A stretch of DNA of 64,000 bases from Sugiyamaella lignohabitans. Taxonomy: Eukaryota; Ascomycota; Dipodascomycetes; Dipodascales; Trichomonascaceae. Under the pieces are notes generated by a model. That model was not told the origin of the DNA, ran no database searches, and was given only the letters and a program-made list of their open reading frames with translations. The translations under genes were made by a program, and so were the position numbers. Shown here piece by piece: positions 1 to 10,474 of the stretch. The stretch spans positions 2,356,001 to 2,420,000 of the forward strand of contig NC_031674.1 in the NCBI RefSeq assembly GCF_001640025.1. Direction: 5' to 3'. Numbering within the stretch: position 1 is the stretch's first letter; each line of letters begins with the position of its first letter.

Positions 1-644
1 TGAATATTTTTAGACAATTGAAAGATGAGATAGCGGTAGATGGTTGCGGTGAAAGCCAAAATTGTGACAGTACAACCGATGTAGCTTGGTAGATGCTATG
101 GTAGAAGATATAAAAACTATACTTTTCTTAAATTATTTCAATATCTTCAGAATATATATTTAAAATACATTTTCTGACTGAGAGTGACAGGATTGTTGCA
201 TATTTTCAAAAATATGGGGTACAGTTGTCGATATGCAATGCATTTCCCTATCTCGGAAACTATCGGATAATCGGATAACTAAGCGATAATGTGTTGAAGA
301 TGTAATGAGTTCCTGATCTTCTCGGTAAAAACCAGGCAATGAGGAAAACGGGGATTTGTTATTACTGTACTTAAGCCTTTCGACTTTCTAGTGCTAGCCT
401 GTGTTTGTCAAGGCTCTTTTTCAATTTTGCCTGCCCTCTTGTGACAAAACGTCTAAAGCGTTCGACAGGAATATCTGTACAAGAGCTGTTGATTGATCAA
501 TCTGAAACAATTCTGCACTGATTTTATTCAAAGGAAGCCAAAGCTGTCAATATTAATCACATGACTTGCCCCACATTAGAATAAGATCAATGTCAAATCT
601 TTTTCCTTTACAAAACAGATACCTGGCAGTTGGTCGTCAATACA
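1..644. other. Intergenic region upstream of the first zinc-cluster gene
   Basis: I see no gene here. The stretch is AT-rich and should hold the promoter and 5' leader of the regulator that begins at 645. A tandem pair of the octamer TCGGATAA lies at 263-278. It might be a factor-binding element, but nothing else supports that. Confidence 0.5.
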
Positions 645-2462
645 ATGGTCTCACCAAAGCGAAACAAGTTCAAGCGGTCCTCTAAAGCTTGTACTGCTTG
701 TAGGCAGATGAAACTGAAATGTGATGCAGTTGACCGTTTCCCAAAGCCTTGTAATCGATGCGCTAAGTATGGATCAGTTTGTCAAATTGATCTTTCCTTC
801 GAAAGAGAGCGAAGAAGGTCCGCCAAGAAGCTAGGTTCTGTGGCAGATCCTCTGGCAGAATCTATGGAAACAGCCGAGTCGTCTAGTTCAGTAGATATTT
901 TGAAGGCTGATATCAATGCTAGCGAAACTATGGCTTCGGCGGTGTGGGCCACAGATTTCAGAGAGCTGACATTGGGTCCTGCTGTAGTGATAGAGGATCA
1001 GGTCCTCGAGAATAATATAATCATTCCTGGAGAGACAATTCGTCTCATTTTCAATAACTTCTACAAGTGGTACTATCCTAACATCCCGATACTGACTCGA
1101 GATCTACTGAACCCGTTATATTTATTGGGGTCTAAGGATTCCGATTTTAAAGTGCTGTTTTGGGCGATCTGTGCCGTTTCTTCACCTTCATGTTGTGACG
1201 ATGCCACGGCAGATTCTATCGGAAAGCACGCTAAGAACCAGATAATCAATTCCCGCGATGCTTTATTTACATCTACACCGCTGTGTTCCTTGGCAAGAGT
1301 GCTAGCACTTCTTATACTGTGTGCTTTTCCTCTTTACCATACAAGTCTTCAGGAAGACCCTTCATCAGCCTACTGTAGCCGAGCTATAGACATAGCAATG
1401 AGGATAGGCCTTCATAGGTCCTCGTTTACTCAGGAGTATAATCTACGTACAGATGCCTTAAAGGAGCAAGTAACACTTGCTAGATTTTGCTGGGCTGGTT
1501 GCTTCGTCACAAACCAGGGTCTAGCGACTTTCTCTGGATTGCCATCGTTAATATCATTAAATCACGGTATGTTTCCAAAAATGTTTACCTCAGTGGAGGG
1601 AAACTCATATTTGACCGAGTATATTAAGCAAGCGAAAATTCTTCTGGCACTGAAGCAAGCAGTTGAAATTTTGGGTAATAATCCTGACACAGAATTTGGC
1701 ATGACGGATCCAGGATCTCGCAAATTACTCCATAGGTCAGTTGAACAGTCGTTCTCACAACTAATAGCAGATATGGCACCATTATCGGAAATGACAGAAT
1801 TATACTGTTTATGTGCTAAGCTTCAGTTTCATTCTTTTCTCCTAGTACCTGATACCGAACTAGAAGATCAACAAGCTATGGTGATTCCCATATACTTGGT
1901 CTGTATCAAGATTTTGGACATAGTGCAAGCCCTCAGTAAGGACCAGACTAATTTTAAAACTTGGCCAGGGTTTGTTATCCGACTCCAGGTGTTTAGTGCT
2001 GTGATACTTTTTGGACTAATAATATCTCCGTTTGGATCACTAATTAACGTTGACGAGGCACGAAACAAAATAGCAGAAGTATACAGTTTACTGTCCAAGG
2101 CAGCGACTCGTGAAAATGACAGTGCAACTAGAGGTATGAGACTTCTCGATGGTCTTCAGTATATGCACAATAACAAGCTTATTCCTCCTATGATATTCAC
2201 TGTTAGAAGTAGGTTGGGGGCTAGTGCGTTCTGGAGTCTTTTACTGATCTTCAAGAGATTTCAATTAGACCTACACTCGCGTAACAGGTATGCAGGAGAT
2301 GATCGAACTAAAAACTTGGTCAATAGGCCATTGAGTGAATATGCCAATGAACAACTAGAGCCAGTTCTAATGGCAGATGAAAACATAGATCCAGACATAA
2401 AATCGTTCTTGGAGGGTATGAACGATTGGGAGCTCTGGCAACCATTTGCAGAAGCTGTATAA
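645..2462 (+). CDS. Zn(II)2Cys6 transcription factor, Leu3/War1-type zinc cluster
   Basis: A nuclear DNA-binding regulator of about 605 residues. The zinc cluster is at residues 16-46 with spacing C-x2-C-x6-C-x9-C-x2-C-x6-C (Cys 16, 19, 26, 36, 39, 46). The nine-residue linker and the acidic/basic run after it are typical of the Leu3 and War1 group rather than of Gal4. The rest looks like the helical middle-homology region of fungal zinc-cluster proteins (about residues 130-450), with hydrophobic helices and no other domain. The ATG at 645 is the first in frame; the frame opens slightly upstream only through a TTG. The target genes cannot be told from the sequence. It lies alone, in tandem with LST8. 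Confidence 0.85.
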   Translation: MVSPKRNKFKRSSKACTACRQMKLKCDAVDRFPKPCNRCAKYGSVCQIDLSFERERRRSAKKLGSVADPLAESMETAESSSSVDILKADINASETMASAVWATDFRELTLGPAVVIEDQVLENNIIIPGETIRLIFNNFYKWYYPNIPILTRDLLNPLYLLGSKDSDFKVLFWAICAVSSPSCCDDATADSIGKHAKNQIINSRDALFTSTPLCSLARVLALLILCAFPLYHTSLQEDPSSAYCSRAIDIAMRIGLHRSSFTQEYNLRTDALKEQVTLARFCWAGCFVTNQGLATFSGLPSLISLNHGMFPKMFTSVEGNSYLTEYIKQAKILLALKQAVEILGNNPDTEFGMTDPGSRKLLHRSVEQSFSQLIADMAPLSEMTELYCLCAKLQFHSFLLVPDTELEDQQAMVIPIYLVCIKILDIVQALSKDQTNFKTWPGFVIRLQVFSAVILFGLIISPFGSLINVDEARNKIAEVYSLLSKAATRENDSATRGMRLLDGLQYMHNNKLIPPMIFTVRSRLGASAFWSLLLIFKRFQLDLHSRNRYAGDDRTKNLVNRPLSEYANEQLEPVLMADENIDPDIKSFLEGMNDWELWQPFAEAV

Positions 2463-2865
2463 ATTATAAAATATTGAATTTGGCTCAATCTAAGTCTGTT
2501 GATAAATATTTAATAACTAGTCTCTTATAGAATGATCTTCATAAAACCTCCCCTTTGCGATTGAGCGGATGGTCCCTGCATACTTTCCGCGAAGACTTCA
2601 AAAGCTCACAGCCTCTATGACGGGACGAGGGAAATGTAAATACAATGACCAGATCAAAGTCTTCCTAAGATACTGATATCTAACTCTGGTTAAAATGGCA
2701 TTGTATATCAAAATAGCACTGTTGCCCTCTCGTACCGGCTCGGCATTAGATAGATGCTCAGCCGTGTGCTCACTCGGTAGTACCTGAAATAGATGATGAT
2801 TGATTGATAACCTACCTCACGACCGACACCAGCCAGTATACAGCGGTATTCCATGCCAATTAACA
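2463..2865. other. Intergenic region between the zinc-cluster gene and LST8
   Basis: No gene is visible. The stretch should contain the 3' end of the regulator and the LST8 promoter. A short repeat of tgat units lies just before the LST8 start (about 2793-2808). One TTCCGC hexamer is present at 2585. Confidence 0.5.
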
Positions 2866-3795
2866 ATGTCTGAAGAATCGGACATGTCAGTGATCCTGGC
2901 CTCTTCAGGCTATGATCAGACAATAAAGTTTTGGGAGGCTCTAAGTGGAATCTGTTCGAGAACTATTCAGCATGGAGATGGCCAGGTGAATAGGATGGCT
3001 ATTACTCCTGATAAGAGATTTCTTGCCTGTGCAGGTGCCCATGGAGTGAGAATGTACGATATACGCACCACAAATCCGAATCCAATCTTAACATTTGATG
3101 GCCATTTGGGCAACGTGACGGCAGTGGCAATACAAGCGGAAGGTAAATGGATGGTCACGTCCTCCGAAGATGGAACGGTGAAAGTCTGGGATACCCGAGC
3201 TCCTAGTATCCAGCGTAACTATAGACATAAAGCTCCAGTTAATGATGTTGTAATTCATCCCAATCAGGGAGAAATTATATCGTGTGATGATGATGGCAAT
3301 GTGAGGATTTGGGATCTTGGTGGAAACGCATGTACGCATCAACTTATTCCTGAAGACGATGTCCCGGTAAGATCTGTTTCTGTGGCATCTGATGGCTCAA
3401 TGCTAGTAGCGGGAAACAATGCTGGTAACTGCTACATATGGAAAATGCAAACTAGCCGGGAAGTGACAACAATTATTCCTGTCACCCGATTTCGAGCTCA
3501 CTCGAAATATATAACAAAGGTGCTTCTTTCGCCCGATGTGAAGCATCTTGCAACATGCTCCGCGGACCACACTGCTCGCATCTGGTCTACAGAACCTGGT
3601 TTTCCGATGGAGACAGTACTTCAGGGACACCAGAGGTGGGTCTGGGATTGTGCATTCAGTGCTGATTCAGCTTATCTTGTGACTGCATGCTCTGATCACT
3701 ATGTGCGACTATGGGAATTGGCTAGTGGCCAAATCATCCGTCAATATAATGGTCATCACAAGGGAGCTATCTCGGTCGCACTTAACGATGTTTGA
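2866..3795 (+). CDS. LST8: Lst8, WD-repeat subunit of TORC1 and TORC2
   Basis: A seven-bladed WD40 protein that stabilises the TOR kinase domain in both TOR complexes. The whole length aligns by eye with the S. cerevisiae protein: it opens with SVILASSGYDQTIKFWEA, carries SSEDGTVKVWD and CSADHTARIWS blade ends, and closes with HHKGAISVALNDV. Two ATGs compete. Starting at 2884 (MSVILAS) gives 303 residues, the length I recall for the yeast protein; starting at 2866 adds six residues (MSEESD). I give the longer form. No intron is visible. The identity is very secure; only the start is uncertain. Confidence 0.95.
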   Translation: MSEESDMSVILASSGYDQTIKFWEALSGICSRTIQHGDGQVNRMAITPDKRFLACAGAHGVRMYDIRTTNPNPILTFDGHLGNVTAVAIQAEGKWMVTSSEDGTVKVWDTRAPSIQRNYRHKAPVNDVVIHPNQGEIISCDDDGNVRIWDLGGNACTHQLIPEDDVPVRSVSVASDGSMLVAGNNAGNCYIWKMQTSREVTTIIPVTRFRAHSKYITKVLLSPDVKHLATCSADHTARIWSTEPGFPMETVLQGHQRWVWDCAFSADSAYLVTACSDHYVRLWELASGQIIRQYNGHHKGAISVALNDV

Positions 3796-4184
3796 GTTTT
3801 AAATAGACCCTATTTATTTATTAATGTACTGTATTGATTTGATTGACATGTTGAGTCGGTACTACCATCTTTGTGCCAACCTGAGCCTATACCGATGCTA
3901 GAAGCTATTCTAAATAGAAACATAGTTGGGCTGGTTCATTTACACGCCAATTCTAGAGCTTATGTTAATACAAATGAAAATACAATTGGAATTTGAAGTT
4001 ATATAGTGGAGAGGTTGTTGCAGAACAAACATGTTACCCGGCTTTGGACAGATCAATTTATATACATGCCATCAATACTGCGAAATGAAGTTGAGAAAGA
4101 CTGATACTAAATTTAAAGTATTATCTTGAAACATTCGAATGTCAACTATTGGAATGAAGTTTCAACTTGACTTATAAGTAAAAT
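3796..4184. other. Intergenic region between LST8 and NMD2
   Basis: No gene is visible. It should hold the LST8 3' end and the NMD2 promoter. It is AT-rich, with no clear repeat. Confidence 0.5.
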
Positions 4185-7100
4185 ATGACTGAAGTATGTA
4201 TTATGTTTACCTAGTTCACTTCAAGATTCCGAATTGGCTGTGCAAACCCAGTGACTAACCTCGTAGGCATCTGATGCTAGTGCTAGCCAAGCACCACCGT
4301 CAGTTTCTTCTGTTAGAAATGCAAGAAGAAAAGAATTAAGAGACTTGAACTCAGAAGTATGGGATGGAGCTCAGGATGTTTTTCCTACTGCTAAGAATTT
4401 GGATTCTACTCTTAGAAAGAATACTGCCTTTATCAAAAAGTGTCGTGTTAACCTTGCTGAAGATTCTCAAGCAGCCCTATTAAATGATGTTAGAACTGTT
4501 TCTTTGGAGAAGTATCTTTCAGAAATTATAGGCGCCATTTGCGAAGGATTTACGAAAGCCAAGTCTTCTGCAGATATCTTCGCAGGAGTGGAAGTAGCCT
4601 CAGCTCTGCACCAAAGATTCAGTACACAAATTTCGCCTCAACTTTTAGCATTCTTTTTCCAAGGTATATCAAATCCATCAAAATCACACCTAGATTCCCT
4701 AGCTCCGGATGCCAGACTAAGAGAGGATCAGAGTAGAATTGACCGTCACAAGATTGTATTGCGGGTGTTGATTGAGTTGTGGTTAGTCAATGTATTCCGG
4801 TTTACATCCGATGTAACTCAGGCCGGACTGGAGGTCCCACAATGGGCACTCCGAAGAACAGAAAACGGCGTGACCATGCCTCCACCACTTAGTGCATTGC
4901 AGGAAGTGTTGAATCACGATATGGTTGATTTTTCAGGCGCGTCCATCGCCGTAGTAATTTTAAAAAACTATGGACAGACTCTTGCCGGAGTTTCTAAACC
5001 AAAGGCTGGACCTGAGGCAAGTGGCATGGTTGAAGCAACAAAGGCAGTGACGACGGAAAAGTCACCTTTAGTTATGCCGGATATACAACAGTTATTCTTG
5101 TCTACCTTTAAAAATTATACCAAGTCGATGCAATCTAAACTTCAAGAGCTTGCTCAACAAGCCAGAAAAATGGAGAAGCAAAATGGCGACGCCTATATTC
5201 GTACTGGTAAGATACTTGATGATAGAAGAGCTGGCCTTGAAAACTTGTTAAGCAAATTCCAATCTTTGCATGACCTTTGCACCACCCTTTCTGAGTATTT
5301 GGGAATGACTATGCCAGAATATAAAGTGTCAAATGAAACTCAAGATGAAGTTATGATCAGTTTGGCAAATGCACTGGATGGTGACGATGCGGGATTATGG
5401 GATGATAGCGAACAAAAAAAATTTTATGAAGATTTGGTTGACTTGACGTATTTGGCGAATACCGATGAGAATGAGAATGACCAGAAAGAAGAAGGAAATA
5501 GTACCGAAGGAAATGGCGCTAAGTCAGAAGATTCAGATTTGGATTCGTCGAATAGAAGCACAAACGATGAACTAGATGAAAAAGACAAGCAACTTATGAA
5601 TGAACTAGATGACATAATGAGTGCATCTCAAAAAACAGGGAATCTTAATGATAATGAAATCGAAAATTCTGGTGATGATCCAGAATTTGAAGATTTCGCT
5701 GGTGAACAGAATGGTGAAGATGTAAGTGGAGGAGAGCCGACAGCTGGAACGCGTATTTCCGAACTGTTGACTTCATTATCTACGCAACAGTCTCGTAGTA
5801 ATGTGGATAATATGGCTATAGAATTTGTTGCTCTGAACAATAAAGCGACTCAAAATAGAGTACTCAACTTCCTCAAATCGGTGCCTGTTACGGACCAATA
5901 CAAACTTCCGTTTTATGCCAGGTTTATCGCCACATTGGATCCCTTCTGCAAACCTATTTCAACTGGAGTTATCGAATACCTTGATAGCTTTTTCAGATAT
6001 TTGCAACGTCACCGTAAAGTCAGAGCATTAACTTCAAGAAGGATGTTTATCATTCGATATCTGGGCGAACTGATTAAGTTTGGAATTGTTCCTAAACATG
6101 TAATCTTTCATAAGTTGAAAATCATGATTGCTCACTTAGATGCTGTAAATGTGGAAAATATTTTCACTATGTTTGAATGTTGTGGTAGATATCTTATAAG
6201 GAAGCCAGACACGCATGCTCTTATGTCAAAGATGATGCAAGTTCTGGAATTCCAGAAAGATAAGAAGTTTTTCCCTGCCGAAATCAAGGCAATGATCAAT
6301 GGTGCAATTTATTATGTCAACCCACCTCCGAAAGTCACATTCCAAAAAGAACGTCCAGTGATTGAACTGTACATTCGTAAACTCATTTATTATGATCTTT
6401 CTAAGGAAACCAGCTCGGCGGTTCTTATCCAACTTAAGAAAATGGATTGGAATGATAAAGATACATTCAATTCTTTGCGCAAAGTTTTTACAAAAATATG
6501 GAAAGTAAAGTACGTCAATATTCCATACATGGCTTGGTTTCTTGCTTCCGTTACATCCTCATACCGATCTTTTGTTGTTATTATTGTTGATTCTTTGTTG
6601 GAGAATATTCGAAGGGGTCTTGAGACAAATGATTTCGAGTTCAATCAGAAGAGAATATCAGAGGTTAGATTCTTGGGCGAGTTAAGCAAGTACAGGCTTG
6701 CTCCAGAGGATGTTATCTACGATGTATTGTTCATGCTGATATCTTTTGGCCATCCCAATGGTCGGCCTCGACCAGGCCAGTTCGTGTCCTTAGATCCTCC
6801 AAACGAGTTCTTTAGAATCAGACTGGTTTGTACTCTTCTTGAAAGTAATGGTGTGTATTCACGAATTAACAAAGATACAACTAAGTTCGACCTGCTGGTG
6901 AAGTTCTTTCAGTATTACATATTCAGTAAGGACCCGATGTCAATGGACATTGAGTTTCAAGTGAGAGACACCTTTGAACTACTTGGCGTGAAATTTGCAG
7001 GTTCTATAGAGGAGGCATCCAATGAGTTACAGCATGCATTAAATGTGTACAATGGGATTGAGGCCAAAGAGTCTACCGTTACCAGTAGTGATTCTCGGTC

Positions 7101-7758
7101 AACCAACGCACCAGATTTAGATGAACAGGCCGAAGCTGACCTTGCTGCGGAGTTATTAGCCGTTACTGAAGGGCACTCAAGAGATAATTATGAAATAGTC
7201 AAGCCAGCGAAACCAGAAGAACCTATTGAAACGGAAGAGGAGCGGTTGATAAGAGAAGAGCAGCAGAGAATAAAGAATCTGGAGGCCAAGAGAATAAATG
7301 ATGCGAAGGCAGATATAAAAGCTATGGCTCAAGTGGAAAGAGAGTTTCAAAAGCTGATGATCGATCGGATGGATAGGAAAGCTGACGAAAAGACGACAGT
7401 GTTTGATGCACCCGTTCCGTCAATAAAAGATAGCTATGACAATAAGCCGTCCCCATCAGTTACCTCCAATGGTTCGTCGGTTGGCTACAAGTTGCTTACC
7501 AAACGAGTAGGCAAGCCCCAAATTGTTGATGTCAATGTTCCTGCCGATTCTAAGTTTGCTGTTAACGTGGTAACCGAAAAATCTCGTCTGAGAAATGAGC
7601 AGGAAAAGATTCGAGATTTCGTTTTAAATTATGAATACGATCAAAATAACGAACCAAGATTGAGGAGGGTTATACAGCCAGAGGTTCAGTCCACAAGATA
7701 TTCTGGATTGAAGCGTCCCACCAAACATGCACCCACGCTTGACGATGTCAAGTTTTAA
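4185..7758 (+). CDS. NMD2: Upf2/Nmd2, nonsense-mediated decay factor (spliced)
   Basis: A cytoplasmic scaffold of nonsense-mediated mRNA decay that bridges Upf3 and Upf1. The gene is join(4185..4193, 4267..7758). The first exon is only nine bases (Met-Thr-Glu). The intron at 4194-4266 has a GTATGT donor, a gactaac branch site and a TAG acceptor, and phase 0 is kept. The product is about 1166 residues. The first homology block, RRKELRDLNSEVWDG, follows the acceptor closely. Three MIF4G-like helical domains lie at roughly 60-300, 520-710 and 715-890, with an acidic linker (about 400-500) before the second. The C-terminus (about 960-1166) carries the charged Upf1-binding region. Without the short exon the reading frame has no ATG at its start, which is the main support for the splice. 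Confidence 0.93.
4194..4266 (+). other. Spliceosomal intron in NMD2
   Basis: A 73-nt intron. The donor GTATGT directly follows the third codon, the branch site is gactaac, and the acceptor TAG follows 8 nt after the branch. It keeps the frame (phase 0). S. cerevisiae NMD2 also has an intron next to its start codon, as far as I recall. Confidence 0.85.
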
Positions 7759-7875
7759 TGTATCAACTAACTTCAAATAGCACCGAAGTAGAGGCGATTT
7801 CACCTAATAAATAAATATATATTAAAACTAACCCAGCTACATTCTAAACATGCACAGAATTTTATCAGAAATCAT

Positions 7876-9222
7876 TTACAACCCATCTCCGTCATGATTT
7901 AACTCTTCTACGAGCATTACAAGCACCGTGATATCGTCTGGCTTACCACCAGGCGCCACAAAGCCCATTTCTTGCCGTAGACGCAATGTGAAAGGAGATT
8001 CACTATTTGGATCTAGTGAGGCATTAATACCTGCCCGAACAAGGTTCTGGGCTATTTCCTGTGCACCCGCCTGTAAATCCACAGGCTCCAAATCATCAAT
8101 GGCAGCTTCGTCTTCATGAATCCAACTCCGAGAGTGCCACATACCATTAGTCACTACTTTCAGGATCTCTTGTGCAAATACATTATCAGTAAGGCCATCA
8201 GTCGCCAAAACCACCACATCTCCGTGCTTCAACTGATGTTGAGAAAGGTCTGCATCTTGAGGGTCATCCGATATTGGACTTCTCCCACGACGTTTTGCCA
8301 TTGATTTTGGAACTATTGAAAGTTGGAAAGGAGTATTGAACTGGTGTGTCTGTGGGGTTGACCGCCTGTATACCCGTCGCTGTCTAAATATAAAGAAACC
8401 AGAATCACCAATGTTTGCTATGCTGAGCATACCTGTAAAGGCCGAGGCTACACCGACACAAGCAGTAGACCCTCCAGCATAGCTGTCACCTTCATCCTTC
8501 AGGCTTTTGTATGCCGAAGTAAGCAAACTTTGAGGAGAAGCTGTGGTTGTTCTATCATCGTGGTATGTCTCACTGTTTGGGTCTTGCAAACTGAGCGCAT
8601 CTTCGGTCCGCTTGAATTCACTAGCCATTCTTTCACACAAGCCATGGCTGAACTTAGACGGATTAACTCCAATCGCTGCCCATCCCCCAACTCCATCAGC
8701 CACTGCAAATGCTAGCGACCCTTTAAGGGGACCATCTGAAGTCCACTCCTTGATAAAAAAAGAGTCCTCGCCAGTGTGGGCCCTTCCAAGTCTGCCGCCT
8801 AGAATGTCATTCCTTGAATCTCTTGGTGTTCTTTCCTGATGGTCATATTCGTATCGCTTTTTTGGACAATATGCTTCCGCCACAGTGAATCTGAATCGTG
8901 GTTTAGTAACGTTATGCAAATACCTTATGGACGAAGGCGCAAACTTGCGATTATTTTTGTTTCTTCGGTCTCTATCAGCTAAATTACAAGAATCCGGCCC
9001 AGAAACCTTGTTGCTGATATCACTACTATTACCAGAGACTTGCAAATGGTCTCTTCCATTATTCTCAAAGTCCAGTGTACGGTGACGCTGACGTGATTTT
9101 GAGGTTGCAGTTATAAACCACCTCAACGCGCAATAGCCGCCAACAGCCCCAACATTCGTTTTCTTTATACCATTTTCAAATGTTGCTTTCGCTATTAGAC
9201 TATTTGGCTTGATGGTGTACAT
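7876..9222 (-). CDS. PTC7: Mitochondrial PP2C-type protein phosphatase Ptc7
   Basis: A metal-dependent Ser/Thr phosphatase (PPM family) of 448 residues. In yeast, Ptc7 works in mitochondria on coenzyme Q biosynthesis and other matrix proteins. The metal-binding motifs appear in order: TGEDSFF, AVADGVGGWA, ANIGDSGFF, LATDGLTDN and GGKPDDITVLV. The first 60 residues are basic, hydroxylated and poor in acidic residues, as in a mitochondrial presequence. The N-terminal extension before the catalytic domain (about 1-140) is longer than in S. cerevisiae. The ATG at 9222 is the first in frame. No intron is visible, unlike the alternatively spliced S. cerevisiae gene. It converges on NMD2 with 117 bp between the stops. 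Confidence 0.92.
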   Translation of the reverse strand: MYTIKPNSLIAKATFENGIKKTNVGAVGGYCALRWFITATSKSRQRHRTLDFENNGRDHLQVSGNSSDISNKVSGPDSCNLADRDRRNKNNRKFAPSSIRYLHNVTKPRFRFTVAEAYCPKKRYEYDHQERTPRDSRNDILGGRLGRAHTGEDSFFIKEWTSDGPLKGSLAFAVADGVGGWAAIGVNPSKFSHGLCERMASEFKRTEDALSLQDPNSETYHDDRTTTASPQSLLTSAYKSLKDEGDSYAGGSTACVGVASAFTGMLSIANIGDSGFFIFRQRRVYRRSTPQTHQFNTPFQLSIVPKSMAKRRGRSPISDDPQDADLSQHQLKHGDVVVLATDGLTDNVFAQEILKVVTNGMWHSRSWIHEDEAAIDDLEPVDLQAGAQEIAQNLVRAGINASLDPNSESPFTLRLRQEMGFVAPGGKPDDITVLVMLVEELNHDGDGL

Positions 9223-9729
9223 TTTAGGTGGTCCGTAAGAGACCAGATCCGAGGATTTCTGGAATCTCGTAAATAATGTTGAGTCCTATCAGAGCCAAAA
9301 AAAAAAAAAAGAAATGCACGGTATAGGAAAAAGCCCATAAAACAACGACCGAACAAAACACCGAAATCACTAATTGAACACTCAAAAGACACAAGTACCA
9401 AGGTCCTCAATTAAATAGATCTAGAAAGTAAGTTGATTGTACCGGATAATTATAAACTGTAGGGTTGAGATTGATAAATGGCCAAGACGAAATAGATCGT
9501 CTATATGCATCTGGTGCACGATTATAGGGCTATTGAGATATTACTGATAATATTAAAATTCCATTGCTATAAGATAATTCTGGACTATAAACGCCATTAA
9601 GTTTACTGACTTGGTCTTATGGCATGGATCATATACATTCATTTACAGGTATGGTCATTAATAATAATATAAATAATAAGTTGAGTCAAGTTGTTCAAAT
9701 GTCGCGTTCCAAAGAGAACGACACTAACA
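9223..9729. other. Intergenic region between PTC7 and BUR6
   Basis: Both neighbours are on the minus strand, so this holds the PTC7 promoter and the BUR6 3' end. There is a run of 14 A at 9297-9310, which reads as T on the PTC7 strand. No gene is visible. Confidence 0.5.
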
Positions 9730-10142
9730 CTACTTCCTCCTTCTCCGAGAGCCACCTTCTTCTTCATCACCTCCATTTTGCTGCTCTTCTACGACTGGAT
9801 CGGGATACTTCTCCATTGTTTCTTGTAAGAAGTCAAAATGCTCAATCGTTTGTACAGCAAGCTTGAGGTGAGCAGGGGAAACGCGCTTTGAATTTCGCGC
9901 ACGTGCCTGGTTACAGGATTCATCTACGAGCGATACCATGAACAGTTCAAGGGCCTTGGCTACAACAACTGGAGTTGCTTGAGCTACTTTTCCAATATCA
10001 TCGTCTGATTGCATCAATCTTTTAATTCTTGCCTAAGTGGTCGGTTAGATAACTACCATTAGATATCAATGTAAATGCATTCACTTCTACTTACAACTGG
10101 GAACCTTGTCTTGATCTCTCGTTTTGGAGTAGCCTCAGACAT
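9730..10142 (-). CDS. BUR6: Negative cofactor 2 alpha subunit (Bur6/DRAP1), spliced
   Basis: The histone-fold subunit of NC2, which binds TBP on DNA and modulates Pol II initiation. The gene is complement(join(9730..10032, 10095..10142)). Exon 1 encodes 16 residues ending in TRFPV. The 62-nt intron (10033-10094) has a GTAAGT donor, a tatctaac branch site and a TAG acceptor. Exon 2 opens [20 protein letters not shown]. The joined product, about 116 residues, matches NC2-alpha: the RFP-x-ARIKK-IMQ-DDIGKV start of the histone fold and FDFLQETM near its end. The tail is acidic then basic. It is divergent from the D-amino-acid oxidase gene. DPB3/CHRAC-like histone-fold proteins are the alternative, but the [10 protein letters not shown] signature favours NC2. 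Confidence 0.9.
10033..10094 (-). other. Spliceosomal intron in BUR6
   Basis: A 62-nt intron on the minus strand with GTAAGT donor, ctaac branch site and TAG acceptor. It is phase 0, between the codons for Val16 and Ala17. Splicing restores the first helix of the histone fold and supplies the ATG. Confidence 0.88.
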
Positions 10143-10474
10143 CTTGAAGGATTTGTCTTTTAAGAAATAACTTGGAGGGCTAAGACCTTTTCACTAGGGA
10201 GGTATTTTTAGTTGATAGAGTGTGTATATGATATGATTTTTTATGCAGCAAAACTACAATATCTAACACCAGATGTCAGCCGTATTTTGTTCGACCTTAC
10301 ATGAATTCTAGGTTGGGAGGATGAGGTGGAGAAGATCGGAGCCCGAGTGTTACGCATGGATGACTGGGTCTATGCATTCAAGGTTATAAAACTAATATAT
10401 ATAAATGGATATAACAAGCTACAGAGAGGTCATGGCCTAAGTGTTAACTGTAATAATTTATACAACGACTCAAA
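10143..10474. promoter_or_regulatory. Divergent promoter between BUR6 and D-amino-acid oxidase
   Basis: A 332-bp divergent control region. TATA-like sequences lie at 10385-10390 (TATAAA) and just after it (tatatataaat), 70-90 bp before the oxidase ATG, which fits an inducible gene. No other motif stands out. Confidence 0.5.
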
